From positions 1 to 59,156 of the forward strand of contig CAZEAC010000026.1 in NCBI GenBank assembly GCA_964510065.1: a stretch of 59,156 nucleotides of DNA. Reading direction: 5' to 3'. The first letter of the stretch is position 1, and every line of letters begins with the position of its first letter. The stretch is from CAZEAC01 sp964510065 (lineage in GTDB: Bacteria; Bdellovibrionota_C; UBA2361; CAIXSY01). This document shows positions 58,194 to 59,156 of this stretch, piece by piece. Under the pieces are notes generated by a model, which worked only from the letters and a program-made list of their open reading frames with translations, was not told the DNA's origin and did not search any database. The translations under genes and the position numbers were made by a program.

Positions 58194-58772
58194 CTACCTA
58201 TTTGGGGAGTCGAGAGCGCGGTCAAGGAGTGTAGAAAGGCCTAGCTCCTCAGCTTTATTCAAAAGATATTCCCTGTCAATTCTCGAGCCTTGAACTTTGA
58301 GGACGCCCAAAATATCGCGCCACTGTTGATCGGAAACCTCATTGCCGAGTTTATACCATGCGAGTTTGGACAATATAATATCCTCGGGAGTTGCGACCGC
58401 CACAAGGATCGAAGTTCCAGGAATGAGGATTTTCTGCGCCCTGCTGAGCTGTTCGCGTCTGTATGAGTCGACACGGGTAAATATATCTATTTTTATGAAA
58501 GTCGGCTCATGGAATATGTTAAATGAACGCTGCTTGGCGAACGCAGCTCGTGCCGCTACTTCATCGACAATAAATTTAGACCTAAGTCTTTCACAAAGAG
58601 TATTGAGCTTCTCTTCGGTCAATTGAACTAAAATATCAATGTCATTGGTCGTTCGGAACTCTCCGTGCACACTGCTGGCAAATGATCCGCCAATGAGATA
58701 AGGGATGGCAAGCTCATCGAGAATTTCACTGAAGCTTTGAATCGCCTCAATAGGAGAATCAGGCTGATTCAT
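58194..58772 (-). CDS. Nucleotidyltransferase-fold protein (AbiEii/MNT-like)
   Basis: A 192-residue protein. The IPYLIGGSFASSVHGEFRTTNDIDILVQL start (about residues 23-51) is the NTase fold GG-S motif with the D-x-D (DID) metal pair; later PEDIILSKLAWYKLG is the typical alpha-helical part of nucleotidyltransferases of AbiEii/AbiGii type. In AbiE-type toxin-antitoxin systems this fold carries toxin activity. The partner gene upstream (58773-59042) touches it (TGA-ATG). Function as toxin is not shown. Confidence 0.7.
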   Translation of the reverse strand: MNQPDSPIEAIQSFSEILDELAIPYLIGGSFASSVHGEFRTTNDIDILVQLTEEKLNTLCERLRSKFIVDEVAARAAFAKQRSFNIFHEPTFIKIDIFTRVDSYRREQLSRAQKILIPGTSILVAVATPEDIILSKLAWYKLGNEVSDQQWRDILGVLKVQGSRIDREYLLNKAEELGLSTLLDRALDSPNR

Positions 58773-59042
58773 TCAATAGCCTTCGATCTCCGGATCCCAG
58801 CCATACTGCTTGATGGCGAAATCACGGCCCAAAAGCAAGCTCGCTTTACGCTTCCTAAATTCAATTTCGGAGCAGCGAGGATATCGCGCTTTGATTCCCG
58901 CGGAGAGAAAGGCTCGGGAGGTCTGAAAGAGCGAAAAGAATCTTTCCATCCGCTCGGAAGGCGACAGCGATGCTAAAAGACGAACTTGAAGCTCGCCATT
59001 CGAAGTAAGCGTGTCATTTGCCGAACTATTTTCCTCGAACAT
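58773..59042 (-). CDS. Small protein upstream of the nucleotidyltransferase gene
   Basis: An 89-residue protein with LASLSPSERMERFFSLFQTSRAFLSAGIKARYPRCSEIEFRKRKASLLLG. This helical layout, with AGIxARxPxxSExExRxR, is a common companion of NTase genes in many bacteria, and the two genes are adjacent with no gap (stop TGA, then ATG). It may control or bind the NTase, as an antitoxin would, but this is inference. The promoter would lie between 59043 and 59156. Confidence 0.65.
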   Translation of the reverse strand: MFEENSSANDTLTSNGELQVRLLASLSPSERMERFFSLFQTSRAFLSAGIKARYPRCSEIEFRKRKASLLLGRDFAIKQYGWDPEIEGY

Positions 59043-59156
59043 CCAGAGAATTATACGCTAAGCTTCTGCCAAATGAAAATTACTTTTTGTTTTCTTAGGG
59101 CATCGGAATGTTTCACCACAAAGAGGCTGTGTTAGAAGTCAAGTGGCTGATTGCAA

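Overview
The window looks like a piece of chromosome from an environmental Gram-negative bacterium of roughly 50% GC. Lipoproteins with a Cys lipobox, heptose-nucleotide synthesis, MopE-like Cys/Asp repeats, a DUF6502-like protein and an aerobic ribonucleotide reductase would fit a deltaproteobacterium-like lineage (Bdellovibrionota, Myxococcota or relatives). The lineage is a guess. No rRNA or tRNA gene was recognised.

Region 1 (1-6.3 kb) is an integron-type gene-cassette array with no integrase in view (a CALIN, or the distal end of an integron). I find eight complete attC-like sites and one broken one. Seven complete sites and the broken one share the same fold: R'' box, spacer, a 4-nt arm, an unpaired G, exactly six paired bases, an unpaired A, a loop, then the mirror arms and R' box; the site at 5054-5174 shows only a looser version. 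Cassettes carry small membrane or exported proteins, two DUF4288-like proteins, a BrnT/BrnA toxin-antitoxin pair, an inverted ORF6N gene killed by one nonsense codon, and two unknown proteins. Three consecutive cassettes use a core box (GATCTAC/GTAGATC) that lacks the classical GTT. A 5'-truncated IS91-type transposase has broken one attC.

Region 2 (6.4-15.2 kb) encodes surface-polysaccharide-type proteins: a CelD/BioF2-like acyltransferase, a Nudix-like protein, a methyltransferase, a YfhO-like membrane protein and a large exported protein. A 225-bp nested palindrome sits in the divergent promoter region. Region 3 (15.3-21.0 kb, minus strand) is a GC-richer operon of PP2C phosphatase, kinase with zinc ribbon and C-terminal beta-rich domain, a nicotinamidase-like hydrolase, a vWA protein and a small unknown protein. 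It resembles the TerY-P phosphorylation triad with an unusual enzyme added. Three of its genes are each followed by a strong GC-rich hairpin.

Region 4 (21.4-31.7 kb) is a sugar-nucleotide cluster: a methyltransferase-glycosyltransferase fusion, epimerase, UDP-sugar dehydrogenase, SDR, Gfo/Idh oxidoreductase, then an HddA-HddC-GmhA-GmhB-transaldolase set for nucleotide-activated heptose. A Y1 (RAYT-type) transposon with perfect 33-bp inverted ends splits the two halves. Region 5 (31.7-46.2 kb) holds exported and lipoproteins, an ADP-ribosylglycohydrolase, a LOG-family protein, a DUF6502-like protein, a phosphoribosyltransferase-like protein and several unknowns, plus a small inverted-repeat element.

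Region 6 (46.3-51.4 kb) encodes ribonucleotide reductase NrdA (two ATP cones) and NrdB. NrdB has Phe147 where the radical tyrosine should be, the mark of class Ic (Mn/Fe) enzymes. Two NrdR-like boxes 32 bp apart lie upstream. Region 7 (51.4-59.2 kb) has an unknown protein, a seven-repeat MopE-like exported protein, a nitronate-monooxygenase family enzyme, SthA transhydrogenase, and at the right edge a nucleotidyltransferase-fold protein paired with a small protein.
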